Source: Paenibacillus rhizophilus (lineage in GTDB: Bacteria; Bacillota; Bacilli; Paenibacillales; Paenibacillaceae). From it: a stretch of DNA of 64,000 bases. Within the stretch, counting starts at the first letter, position 1, and every line of letters begins with the position of its first letter. The notes under the pieces are model-generated. The model was not told the DNA's origin and searched no databases. It saw only the letters and a program-made list of their open reading frames with translations. The position numbers and the translations under genes were made by a program. Location of the stretch: the NCBI RefSeq assembly GCF_003854965.1, contig NZ_RQPI01000018.1, forward strand, positions 24,240 to 88,239. Direction: 5' to 3'. This document shows positions 25,069-32,621 of the stretch, piece by piece.

Positions 25069-25188
25069 ATGCTCTGCGGCACCCTGTCGCTGAACTCGGC
25101 GGGGTACCCCGCAGGTGATCTCGGCGGACAGGCTGCCGGGGCTTTGGAGGGCTTCGCGGTTGCGGCGCGCCCGGCAGAACGACGGTAA
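25069..25188 (+). CDS. Possible 39-residue peptide
   Basis: ATG 25069 has AAAGGGGG (25055-25062) at good distance, directly after the lpd stop. The product (MLCGTLSLNSAGYPAGDLGG...) is Gly/Ala-rich and resembles no known family. It may be a chance ORF in GC-rich DNA. Confidence 0.2.
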   Translation: MLCGTLSLNSAGYPAGDLGGQAAGALEGFAVAARPAERR

Positions 25189-25309
25189 ATCGTTCAAATA
25201 TTCCGCAGCGCCCGGGGTGCAGGGCCGAAGCGGGGAATTCTGAAGCCGGCCCGCCGACATTCGGTGTAAACGGGCGCTAATCGGCTTTTCTTTTTGAAGT
25301 CAAACGCTA

Positions 25310-25315
25310 TATAAT
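25310..25315 (+). promoter_or_regulatory. -10 box of a promoter for the E1 alpha gene
   Basis: TATAAT at 25310-25315; the best -35 is only TTTCTT (25287-25292, 17 bp). No -24/-12 SigL-type element (TGGCAC...TTGCA) was seen, unlike the B. subtilis bkd operon. Confidence 0.45.
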
Positions 25316-25417
25316 AGACTCAAGCCCGATTAGTACCAGGTTTTAAGATCAGATCAATACATGATCTTCCAGCCTGCGTCGGAGTCGGGTCCTTACGAAC
25401 AAGGAGGTACCTCTATA

Positions 25418-26443
25418 ATGGATACGCAAGGTACTGTAAAAAAAGTGAACAGGCATGAACCGCTTGGACTCACCGACGGCCAAGTGATCGACATGTACCG
25501 ATATATGCTGCTGGCCCGCAAATACGACGAGCGCAGCCTGCTGCTCCAGCGGGCCGGGAAGATCAACTTCCACGTCTCCGGCATCGGCCAGGAAGCGGCG
25601 CAAGTGGCTGCCGCCTTTGCGCTGGACCGGGAGAACGATTATTTTCTGCCGTATTACCGCGACTATGCTTTTGTCCTCACCGTCGGCATGACGACCCGTG
25701 AACTGATGCTGTCGGTGTTCGCCAAGGCGGAGGACCCAAACAGCGGCGGACGGCAGATGCCGGGCCATTTCGGCAGCAAGCGGCTGCGCATCGTTACCGG
25801 TTCAAGCCCCGTAACAACGCAAGTTCCGCATGCGGTCGGCTTTGCGCTGGCAGCCAAAATGCGGAAGCAGAAGTTTGTCTCTTTCGTCACGTTCGGTGAA
25901 GGTTCCAGCAATCAGGGAGACTTTCATGAAGCGTGCAACTTTGCGGGAGTTAATAAGCTCCCGGTTATTATTATGTGCGAGAACAACCAGTACGCGATCT
26001 CGATTCCGGCTCACCGCCAGCTTGGCGGCAAGGTCAGCGACCGCGCGCTCGGCTACGGCTTTCCGGGCGTCCGCGTGGACGGCAACGACCCGCTGGAAGT
26101 TTACCGCGTCGTCAAGGAAGCCCGCGAGCGGGCGATTGCCGGCGAAGGCCCGACATTGATAGAAGCGATGATGTACCGCCTGTCCCCGCATTCCACGTCC
26201 GACAACGATCTCGCGTACCGCACCAAGGAAGAGGTCGAGGAGAACTGGAAAAAGGACGGCTTGGCCCATTTCCGCAATTATTTAACGGAGCTCGGGCTGT
26301 GGGACGATGAACAAGAACGCGATTTCGCCGCCCAGTGCAATCTGGAACTTAAAGAAGCGATCGAATACGCCGACAATGCGCCGTTCCCGAAACCGGAAGA
26401 TACGCTGCTGCATGTGTACAGCGAATCCGAGGAAGGGGTATAA
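25418..26443 (+). CDS. bkdAA: Branched-chain 2-oxo acid dehydrogenase E1 alpha
   Basis: A 341-residue subunit of the thiamine-diphosphate-dependent E1 that decarboxylates branched-chain 2-oxo acids, feeding acyl-CoA primers to branched fatty acid synthesis. The ThDP site runs from TFGEGSSNQGDFHEACNFAG to IIMCENNQYAIS (G-E-G ... N-N form). The phosphorylation-loop region RLSPHSTSDNDLAYR is as in BkdAA. ATG 25418 follows a perfect AAGGAGGT; the longer frame from 25361 has no ribosome site. The E1 beta gene starts four bases after its stop. Confidence 0.93.
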   Translation: MDTQGTVKKVNRHEPLGLTDGQVIDMYRYMLLARKYDERSLLLQRAGKINFHVSGIGQEAAQVAAAFALDRENDYFLPYYRDYAFVLTVGMTTRELMLSVFAKAEDPNSGGRQMPGHFGSKRLRIVTGSSPVTTQVPHAVGFALAAKMRKQKFVSFVTFGEGSSNQGDFHEACNFAGVNKLPVIIMCENNQYAISIPAHRQLGGKVSDRALGYGFPGVRVDGNDPLEVYRVVKEARERAIAGEGPTLIEAMMYRLSPHSTSDNDLAYRTKEEVEENWKKDGLAHFRNYLTELGLWDDEQERDFAAQCNLELKEAIEYADNAPFPKPEDTLLHVYSESEEGV

Positions 26444-26446
26444 CTC

Positions 26447-27433
26447 ATGGCGATGATGGAATATATCGATGCCATCCGGCTGGCGATGAAAGAAGAAATG
26501 GAGCGCGACGACTCTGTCTTCGTTCTCGGCGAGGATGTCGGCGTCAAAGGCGGCGTGTTCACCACGACGAAGGGACTGCAGGACCAGTTCGGACAGGAGC
26601 GCGTGCTGGATACGCCGCTTGCCGAATCGGCGATTGCCGGCGTGGCGATCGGGGCCGCGATGTACGGCATGAAGCCGATCGCAGAAATGCAGTACTCCGA
26701 TTTCATGCTTCCGGCGACCAATCAGATCATTAGCGAAGCGGCCAAAATCCGCTACCGCTCCAACAACGACTGGAGCTGTCCGGTCGTGATCCGCGCGCCG
26801 ATCGGCGGCGGTATTTTCGGCGGGCTGTACCATTCCCAGTGTCCGGAATCAATCTTCTTCGGAACGCCCGGCCTGAAGATCGTGGCCCCATACTCGGCCT
26901 ACGACGCGAAGGGGCTGCTGAAGGCCGCCGTCCGCGATCCCGATCCGGTTCTGTTCTTCGAGAACAAGAAATGCTACAAGCTGATCAAGGAAGACGTTCC
27001 CGAGAGCGACTACACCGTTCCCATCGGCGAAGCGAATCTGCTGCGCGAGGGCGATGACATCACGGTGATCGGGTACAGTCTGCCGCTGCATTTTGCGATG
27101 CAGGCGGCGGAGGAACTGGAACGCGAGCAGGGCATTACGGCGCATATTCTCGATCTGCGAACCCTTCAGCCGCTGGACCGCGAGGCAATCACGGCGGCGG
27201 TGCGGCGGACCGGCAAAGTGCTGATCGTACACGAGGACAACAAGACGGGCGGCGTCGGCGCCGAGGTTGCGGCGATTATCGCCGAGGAGTGCCTGTTCGA
27301 GCTGGACGCGCCGATCTTCCGCTTGTGCGGGCCGGATGTTCCGGCGATGCCAATCAGCCCGCCGATGGAGAAATTTTTCATGCTTAGCAAGGATAAGCTG
27401 AAAGCGGAAATGCTGCGCCTGGCGCAGTACTAG
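26447..27433 (+). CDS. bkdAB: Branched-chain 2-oxo acid dehydrogenase E1 beta
   Basis: A 328-residue transketolase-like subunit that completes the E1 heterotetramer. Recognisable are VFVLGEDVGVKGGVFTTTKG, the conserved MQYSDFMLPATNQII, and the C-terminal domain with LRTLQPLDREAI and LIVHEDNKTGGVGAEVAA. ATG follows GAGGAAGGGG. Directly downstream of E1 alpha; the E2 gene follows after 461 bases that hold a repeat and a terminator-like stem. Confidence 0.94.
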   Translation: MAMMEYIDAIRLAMKEEMERDDSVFVLGEDVGVKGGVFTTTKGLQDQFGQERVLDTPLAESAIAGVAIGAAMYGMKPIAEMQYSDFMLPATNQIISEAAKIRYRSNNDWSCPVVIRAPIGGGIFGGLYHSQCPESIFFGTPGLKIVAPYSAYDAKGLLKAAVRDPDPVLFFENKKCYKLIKEDVPESDYTVPIGEANLLREGDDITVIGYSLPLHFAMQAAEELEREQGITAHILDLRTLQPLDREAITAAVRRTGKVLIVHEDNKTGGVGAEVAAIIAEECLFELDAPIFRLCGPDVPAMPISPPMEKFFMLSKDKLKAEMLRLAQY

Positions 27434-27595
27434 GGGCTTAGGGGCAATTAATTAGCCGAAAGAGGGATGTGTCCGCTTCATGTGAAGCGTAAACGCAGCC
27501 GACGGCTGCCCGGCCGGATGGCCGGTTGAAGGCCAAGGCGCATTGCTGGCTGGCGGCGCATCAGTGGAAGATCTAGTCGTAAGAGCTGCTCCGAT

Positions 27596-27621
27596 GGGCG
27601 CCTCCTTTAGGCGCCCCCTTT
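27596..27621 (+). terminator. Hairpin between E1 beta and E2 genes
   Basis: GGGCGCCT-CCTTT-AGGCGCCC (27596-27616) followed by CCTTTA. A weak terminator that could reduce E2 transcription. Confidence 0.45.
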
Positions 27622-27624
27622 AAA

Positions 27625-27688
27625 GGGAATAACTCCAGCTAATTCGACCCTTCGTGAACAAATTAGCCGATTAACTGGAATTGTTCCC
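27625..27688. repeat. 64-bp palindromic intergenic repeat
   Basis: GGGAATAACTCCAG (27625-27638) and CTGGAATTGTTCCC (27675-27688) match as inverted arms at 12 of 14 positions; GCTAATT (27638-27644) and AATTAGC (27661-27667) form an inner pair. A further AACTGGAGTTTTTCC (27735-27749) repeats the right arm at 13 of 15 positions. The form is that of a REP- or MITE-like element. Confidence 0.6.
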
Positions 27689-27894
27689 GCTTATTTTGCC
27701 TAACCGGCCAAAAGTGATGTTTTATTAGTGAATGAACTGGAGTTTTTCCATCTAATGTGATGAGAAGCGCTCAACTCCATAGAATTAACGGGAGAAATTC
27801 CCGCTGACGTTTGGGAATAAGGTTCAAGATGTTTACAAAGTGCAAGTAATGAAGACACGGTCTTGCGTGAGCAGGACGTTTAAGGAGTGAAAGT

Positions 27895-29346
27895 ATGACC
27901 GACAACAAGCAGTTGACGGACGTGACGATGCCGCAACTCGCGGAGTCGCTTGTATCGGCAACGATCGGCAAATGGCTGAAGAAGCCGGGCGACCCGGTGG
28001 AACAGTATGAGCCGCTCTGCGAAGTGATTACAGATAAGGTTAACGCCGAGCTGCCGTCCACCGTGGACGGAGTTATGGGCGACATTCTGGCGGAAGAAGG
28101 GCAGACGGTCGCGGTCGGCGAAGTAATCTGCCGGATCGCCGTGCCCGCTCCGGCGGCTCCGGCCCCGGCTCCGGCTTCGGCGGCCCCCGAAGCCGCCGCT
28201 CCCGCGCGCGCCGCAGCGCCGCAGCGCGCGGCTTCCGCCGCCGCAGTACCGGCGGCGGCCCAGCATGCGGCATCGGGCGCAGCCCATGCCGCGTACGACC
28301 CGGACGCGCCGATGCGGGCGCGTTATTCCCCCGCTGTGCAGAGCCTCGCGGCGCAGCACAGCATTGATCTGTCCGCCGTGCCGGGCACCGGCCTCGGTGG
28401 ACGCGTCACGCGCAAGGACGTGCTGGCGTTCCTTGCGAACGGCCCTGCGGCTGCGCCTGCGCCGCAGAGCAGCCCCGCGCCGCATCCGGCGGCCGGCGCA
28501 GCGGCGCAGCCGCAAGGCGCGGCGTCCATCGCGCCGCAAGCGGGAGCGCCCGCGCCTGCGCCGCAGGAGACACTTCCGCCCGTCCGGCATTCCGGGCTTC
28601 ATCTGTCCCAGTCGCCGCGCATCCCCGAAATTGAAGTGGAGAGCGGCCGATCCGAATATCTGATCGACGTAACGCCGATCCGCAATACGATCGCTTCGCG
28701 GATGCGCCAGAGCGTTTCGGAAATTCCGCATGCCTGGACAATGATCGAGGTGGACGTGACGAATCTCGTGCTGCTTCGCAACAAGCTGAAGGACGAATTC
28801 AAGCGCCGGGAAGGAATTAATCTGACCTATCTCGCTTTCTTGATGAAGGCCGTCGTCAGCGCGATTAAAGATTACCCGATCATGAATTCCGTTTGGGCGG
28901 TAGACAAAATCATCGTCAAGCGGGACATCAATATTTCACTGGCGGTCGGCACCGAGGATTCGGTCTGGACCCCGGTTATCAAGAAGGCGGACCAGAAGAA
29001 TGTGGCGGGTCTTGCCCGCGAAATCGAAGAACTGGCGATGAAGACACGCGAAGGCAAGCTGCGCGTAGAGGACATGCAGGGCGGAACCTTCACTGTCAAC
29101 AATACCGGCTCATTCGGTTCGATTCTGTCTTATCCGATCATCAATTATCCGCAGGCAGCCATTTTGACCTTTGAATCGATTGTGAAAAAGCCTGTTGTCA
29201 TCAACGATATGATCGCCGTCCGTTCCATGGCCAATATATGCCTGTCGCTGGACCACCGGATTCTTGACGGCGTCATCTGCGGCCGATTCCTGCAGCGGGT
29301 GAAGGACAACATCGAAGGCTACAGCCTGGATACGAACGTCTATTAA
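27895..29346 (+). CDS. bkdB: Branched-chain 2-oxo acid dehydrogenase E2 (dihydrolipoyl acyltransferase)
   Basis: A 483-residue E2 core protein. Residues 1-80 form one lipoyl domain with the target Lys in EVITDKVNAELPS. An Ala/Pro linker (about 82-135) follows, then the E1/E3-binding domain ARYSPAVQSLAAQHSIDL, a second Ala/Pro linker, and the trimer-forming catalytic domain with DHRILDGVICGRF (His and Asp of the active site) near the end. ATG follows AAGGAG. The local GC content is very high because of Ala codons in the linkers. It transfers the acyl group from lipoamide to CoA. The downstream lipB supplies the octanoyl precursor for its lipoyl group. Confidence 0.94.
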   Translation: MTDNKQLTDVTMPQLAESLVSATIGKWLKKPGDPVEQYEPLCEVITDKVNAELPSTVDGVMGDILAEEGQTVAVGEVICRIAVPAPAAPAPAPASAAPEAAAPARAAAPQRAASAAAVPAAAQHAASGAAHAAYDPDAPMRARYSPAVQSLAAQHSIDLSAVPGTGLGGRVTRKDVLAFLANGPAAAPAPQSSPAPHPAAGAAAQPQGAASIAPQAGAPAPAPQETLPPVRHSGLHLSQSPRIPEIEVESGRSEYLIDVTPIRNTIASRMRQSVSEIPHAWTMIEVDVTNLVLLRNKLKDEFKRREGINLTYLAFLMKAVVSAIKDYPIMNSVWAVDKIIVKRDINISLAVGTEDSVWTPVIKKADQKNVAGLAREIEELAMKTREGKLRVEDMQGGTFTVNNTGSFGSILSYPIINYPQAAILTFESIVKKPVVINDMIAVRSMANICLSLDHRILDGVICGRFLQRVKDNIEGYSLDTNVY

Positions 29347-29459
29347 ACGCAGTTGACACCTGCAAGTCCGGGTGGGGGTTCAAACAGACCGCCCGGACAT
29401 CCGGAAAAGATCCATTTGTTACTGGCTCCGTGAAATCGCGGGAAGGGAGATGTTTAAGC

Positions 29460-30179
29460 ATGAACAGCACAGAACCTCGAAAGCTGGAAATATCCTATTT
29501 TCCCATGATCGAATACGGACGCGCCTGGGATCTGCAAAAAGAGTCCGTCCGCTCCATCGACGCCGGCGAGCGTCCGGAACGGCTGATCTTTTTGCAGCAC
29601 CCGCCAACCTATACGATCGGATCGCAAAATCACCCCGAGCACCTTCTGCTTAACGCCGAGCAGCTTCGGGAGGAAGGGATTTCGGTGTTTGAAATCGACC
29701 GCGGAGGGGACATTACATATCATGGACCAGGCCAGCTTGTCGGTTATCCGCTGCTGCGGATCGGCGAGCAGGGCAAAGTAGATCTTCACGGTTATCTGCG
29801 GTCGCTGGAACAAGTAATCATCGATTACCTTGCCACCTTCGGGATTGAGGGCGGGAGAAAGCCGGAGTATACGGGAGTTTGGGTAGGCGATGTGAAAATA
29901 TGCGCCATCGGAGTCAAATTCAACAGAAGCCGTGCAGGCAAAGGTTTTGTGACCAGCCACGGCTTTGCTTTTAATATCCGGGAGGGCATCGGGGAGGAAG
30001 GCTTCCGGGGAATCATTCCCTGCGGCATTTCCCAGTACGGGGTCACCTCGCTGGAAGAATGCACAGGCCGCCGGTTTGAAGTCGAAGAGGTCGCCGCGGC
30101 GCTCATTCCCCATTTTCTGAACATTTTCCCTTATGGCAAAATCGAATCGGACTGGGCGGAGGCTCAGGCTGACAAATAA
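29460..30179 (+). CDS. lipB: Octanoyl-[acyl-carrier-protein]-protein octanoyltransferase
   Basis: A 239-residue LipB-type transferase that moves octanoyl from ACP to lipoyl domains. It has RGGDITYHGPGQLVGYPLL (residues 81-99), the catalytic Lys153 in ICAIGVKF and the acyl-accepting Cys188 in GIIPCGIS. ATG 29460 follows AAGGGAG; a frame from 29430 has no ribosome site. Placement right after the E2 gene suggests joint expression. B. subtilis uses LipM/LipL instead, so this is a different route. Confidence 0.93.
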   Translation: MNSTEPRKLEISYFPMIEYGRAWDLQKESVRSIDAGERPERLIFLQHPPTYTIGSQNHPEHLLLNAEQLREEGISVFEIDRGGDITYHGPGQLVGYPLLRIGEQGKVDLHGYLRSLEQVIIDYLATFGIEGGRKPEYTGVWVGDVKICAIGVKFNRSRAGKGFVTSHGFAFNIREGIGEEGFRGIIPCGISQYGVTSLEECTGRRFEVEEVAAALIPHFLNIFPYGKIESDWAEAQADK

Positions 30180-30193
30180 ACGAAGAGCAGCGC

Positions 30194-30223
30194 AAAAACA
30201 GCGGCCCGGATATCCGGACCGCT
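30194..30223 (-). terminator. Terminator of the Prli42-like gene
   Basis: AGCGG-C-CCGGATATCCGG-A-CCGCT (30200-30223) is nearly perfectly symmetrical; on the minus strand it is followed by TGTTTTTG. It may also end lipB transcripts. Confidence 0.65.
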
Positions 30224-30250
30224 GGAATAAGCGGGAGTAGCCGCATAGAG

Positions 30251-30352
30251 TCATCCGGCGAGGAAAGGCTCGATGACTACCATAAGCGTGGAGGCGACCA
30301 TTGCCAGCAGCATGACATAAATAAAGATGCGGAACCATTTTTGACGTTGCAT
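30251..30352 (-). CDS. Prli42-like stressosome-associated membrane peptide
   Basis: A 33-residue peptide: basic start (MQRQKWFRIF), one membrane helix (about residues 8-28) and a short outside end EPFLAG. AAGGAG lies six bases before ATG 30352, and a terminator follows, so this is a complete small gene. Length, topology and sequence resemble Prli42, the miniprotein that anchors the stressosome to the membrane in Listeria and relatives. Similarity in such a short peptide is limited, so the name is tentative. Confidence 0.65.
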   Translation of the reverse strand: MQRQKWFRIFIYVMLLAMVASTLMVVIEPFLAG

Positions 30353-30416
30353 GAGTGACTCCTTTGAAATTAGTTTAATCCCATTGTAACGTATACTTGA
30401 AAGCGAGGGAAGTCCG

Positions 30417-31547
30417 GTGGTAGTACAAGACCGATTGATTCAGGAGTTTATGGAGCTTGTCCAGATCGACAGCGAGACGAAAAATGAACGGAACATCGCC
30501 GATCACCTGATCGCCAAATTCAAGGAGCTTGGACTGGAAGCCGTAGAAGACGATTCACAGGAAAGAACCGGGCACGGCGCGGGCAATCTGATTGTCACAT
30601 GGCCTGCGGAGAATGCGGCGGAGGACGATCCCAAGCTGCTGTTCACCTGCCATATGGATACGGTCGTTCCAGGCCAGGGAATTAAACCGACGCTCGGCGA
30701 AGACGGCTGGATTACGAGCGACGGCACGACCATCCTCGGGGCGGACGACAAAGCGGGTCTGGCCGCGCTCTTTGAAGGCATTCGGGTAATCAAGGAACAA
30801 AATATTCCGCATGGACAAATTCAGTTCGTGATCACTGCGGGCGAGGAGTCCGGGCTGGTCGGATCTCGTTCGCTGGACCCGAAATATTTAGACGCGGATT
30901 TCGGCTTTGCGCTTGATTCCAACGGCGAAATCGGCGCCATCGCGGTAGCCGCTCCGACGCAGGCGAAGATTCAGATGCAGATTTTCGGCAAATCGGCCCA
31001 CGCCGGCGTCAATCCCGAAGACGGCATCAGCGCCATCCAGGTGGCCGGCAAGGCGATTGCCGCCATGAAGCTTGGGCGCATCGACAGCGAGACGACTGCC
31101 AATATCGGCAGGTTTGCGGGCGGCGGCCCGACGAATGTCGTCTGCGATCATGTGCAGCTGGACGCCGAAGCGCGGAGCATTGTCCAGGAAAAGGTCGATC
31201 TGCAGCTGGCCCAGATGCGCGAAGCGCTGGAAACGACGGTGCGCGAGTACGGCGCGGAATGCGAATTCAGAAGCGAGATCATTTACCCGGCGTTCAGCTT
31301 CAACGAGCATGATCCCATTGTTCAGCTGGCTGAGCGGGCCATATCGTCGATCGGCTTGACCCCGAGACGTTTTCCGTCGGGCGGCGGAAGCGACGCCAAT
31401 GTATTTAACGGGCTGAAGGTGCCGACGCTGAATCTGGCGGTTGGATACGAGAATATCCATACGATCAAAGAACGGATCAAGGCCGAGGATATCGTCAAGG
31501 CGTCCGAACTGGTCGTGGCGATTGTTAAAGAAAGCGTCAAAAAATAG
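30417..31547 (+). CDS. M20 peptidase, tripeptidase T-like (YqjE-like)
   Basis: A 376-residue zinc aminopeptidase. Metal ligands are His in FTCHMDTVV, Asp in ILGADDKAGLAA, Glu in TAGEESGLVGS (base and ligand), Asp in FALDSNGEIG and the final His in YENIHTIKE. The lid domain (about 185-290) contains GKSAHAGVNPEDG. GTG 30417 follows GAGGGAAG. It likely trims tripeptides or similar short peptides in the cytosol. Confidence 0.9.
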   Translation: MVVQDRLIQEFMELVQIDSETKNERNIADHLIAKFKELGLEAVEDDSQERTGHGAGNLIVTWPAENAAEDDPKLLFTCHMDTVVPGQGIKPTLGEDGWITSDGTTILGADDKAGLAALFEGIRVIKEQNIPHGQIQFVITAGEESGLVGSRSLDPKYLDADFGFALDSNGEIGAIAVAAPTQAKIQMQIFGKSAHAGVNPEDGISAIQVAGKAIAAMKLGRIDSETTANIGRFAGGGPTNVVCDHVQLDAEARSIVQEKVDLQLAQMREALETTVREYGAECEFRSEIIYPAFSFNEHDPIVQLAERAISSIGLTPRRFPSGGGSDANVFNGLKVPTLNLAVGYENIHTIKERIKAEDIVKASELVVAIVKESVKK

Positions 31548-31614
31548 AGGCAAAGCAGCGGCCTAGCCAACTCTTGTAAAGAATGGAGCCGTTAGCAAGC
31601 CGCAATGCAGCGCG

Positions 31615-31660
31615 AAGCTGCTCTATGGACCGGAATCCCGGCCTATAGAGCAGCTTTTTT
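31615..31660 (+). terminator. Strong Rho-independent terminator
   Basis: AAGCTGCTCTAT (31615-31626) pairs with ATAGAGCAGCTT (31645-31656), with CCGG/CCGG inside, followed by T. Ends the peptidase transcript. Confidence 0.88.
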
Positions 31661-31748
31661 ACATATTATGAGCAAGAAGGGAAGAACACAAGGGTAAACC
31701 GACTGCCGGATACCTGAGATTGGGATCGTCGTCGGAGGGCGGCTTGGG

Positions 31749-31955
31749 TTATATGGGCTGCGGCTCCATACCGGGCTGCGGGCGGTTCTCCGAGCCGAGT
31801 TTGAGATATTCCCGGCTGTGCAGCGTCAACACATACGCCAGCGGCATATCCGGCCCAAACCGCTGCTGGAGGACGAGCAGCTCCTTTCGGATGTGATCCG
31901 GCTTTCCCGAGATAAACAAGCCGGTACGGCGAGTACGGCCTACCCTGTTGTTCAT
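31749..31955 (-). CDS. MciZ-like inhibitor of FtsZ ring formation
   Basis: A 68-residue protein starting at ATG 31955, six bases after AGAAGGAAA. The N-terminal half RTGLFISGKPDHIRKELLVL aligns with the pattern of B. subtilis MciZ (GVVLVGKAWEIRAKL): G-x-x-x-x-G-K-x-x-x-I-R-x-x-L. MciZ caps FtsZ filaments in the mother cell during sporulation. It is divergent from nudF, the place where mciZ also lies in B. subtilis as far as I recall. The C-terminal half is longer than in the 40-residue B. subtilis protein and Pro-rich at its end. Start and reality are well supported; the name is moderately sure. Confidence 0.68.
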   Translation of the reverse strand: MNNRVGRTRRTGLFISGKPDHIRKELLVLQQRFGPDMPLAYVLTLHSREYLKLGSENRPQPGMEPQPI

Positions 31956-31982
31956 GACTATTTCCTTCTTTCTCTTGAAGTT

Positions 31983-31991
31983 TGCTATAAT
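31983..31991 (+). promoter_or_regulatory. Extended -10 promoter of nudF
   Basis: TTGCTATAAT contains TGC-TATAAT (TATAAT at 31986-31991), an extended -10 element; no good -35 is present. It lies 40 bases before the nudF start. Confidence 0.55.
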
Positions 31992-32030
31992 ACACCGTAT
32001 GCAGACCAGAGACAAAGGAGACCTGAAAAT

Positions 32031-32621
32031 ATGGAAAATCAAGGAACCGAAGTGAAAAAAGAATGGCCCGCCAATCCGGCGCTGGACGAGACTACGGTAT
32101 CCACCCAGCCTATTTTTGAAGGCAGAGTAATAACGCTGCAGGTGGACACAGTGACCCTGCCGGACGGCAATACCGCAACCCGTGAAGTAGTGAGGCATCC
32201 GGGTGCGGTGGCGGTCCTGGCCCTGAACAAGGGGAAAATGCTCGTTGTCGAACAATTCCGCCAGCCGATGGGTCGAACCGAAGTGGAGATTCCGGCAGGC
32301 AAGCTGGACCCCGGCGAAGACCCGCAGGAAGCCGCCGGACGAGAACTGCATGAAGAGACGGGATTTCACAGCGGCGATCTGTTCCTGCTGAAATCGTTCT
32401 ACACTTCCCCGGGCTTCGCCGACGAGATTATTCATCTGTATGTGACGGAGAATGCGCAGAGCGGAGAAATGTCGCTTGACGAGGATGAATTCCTGGTCGT
32501 GTCGGAGCTGACGCTGGAGGAAGCGTACGAATATATTGCCGATGGGCGGATCGCCGATGCAAAGACGATCATGGCGGTTTATGCCTGGCATTTGCACACG
32601 CTGACCGGGAAATGGAGCTAG
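32031..32621 (+). CDS. nudF: ADP-ribose pyrophosphatase (Nudix)
   Basis: A 196-residue Nudix hydrolase. The Nudix box GKLDPGEDPQEAAGRELHEE-TGF (G-x5-E-x7-R-E-x2-E-E-x-G) is complete, preceded by the conserved VVEQFRQPMGRTEVEIPAG of ADP-ribose hydrolases. It splits ADP-ribose to AMP and ribose 5-phosphate. ATG 32031 follows AAAGGAG; an open frame reaching back to 31818 runs antisense through the MciZ-like gene and is not coding. The next gene starts inside its last ten bases. Confidence 0.93.
   Translation: MENQGTEVKKEWPANPALDETTVSTQPIFEGRVITLQVDTVTLPDGNTATREVVRHPGAVAVLALNKGKMLVVEQFRQPMGRTEVEIPAGKLDPGEDPQEAAGRELHEETGFHSGDLFLLKSFYTSPGFADEIIHLYVTENAQSGEMSLDEDEFLVVSELTLEEAYEYIADGRIADAKTIMAVYAWHLHTLTGKWS

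Larger units (their letters stand above)
25037..25417. other. Leader region between E3 and E1 alpha genes
   Basis: Contains a possible 39-codon ORF (25069-25188), a five-base stem GCCGA/TCGGC with CTTTT (25254-25289 region) and a TATAAT box. No riboswitch class was recognised. Confidence 0.4.
27434..27894. other. Intergenic region with palindromes and repeated arms
   Basis: No gene seen. It contains the small palindrome GCAGCCG-A-CGGCTGC (27495-27509), the hairpin 27596-27616, a 64-bp imperfect palindrome (27625-27688) and a partial second copy (27735-27749 and following). Its presence inside an operon-like cluster suggests an inserted repeat element. Confidence 0.6.

Noticed and set aside
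27880..28731. Arg/Gly-rich minus-strand frame opposite the E2 gene
   Set aside because: Caused by the Ala/Pro codon runs of the E2 linkers.
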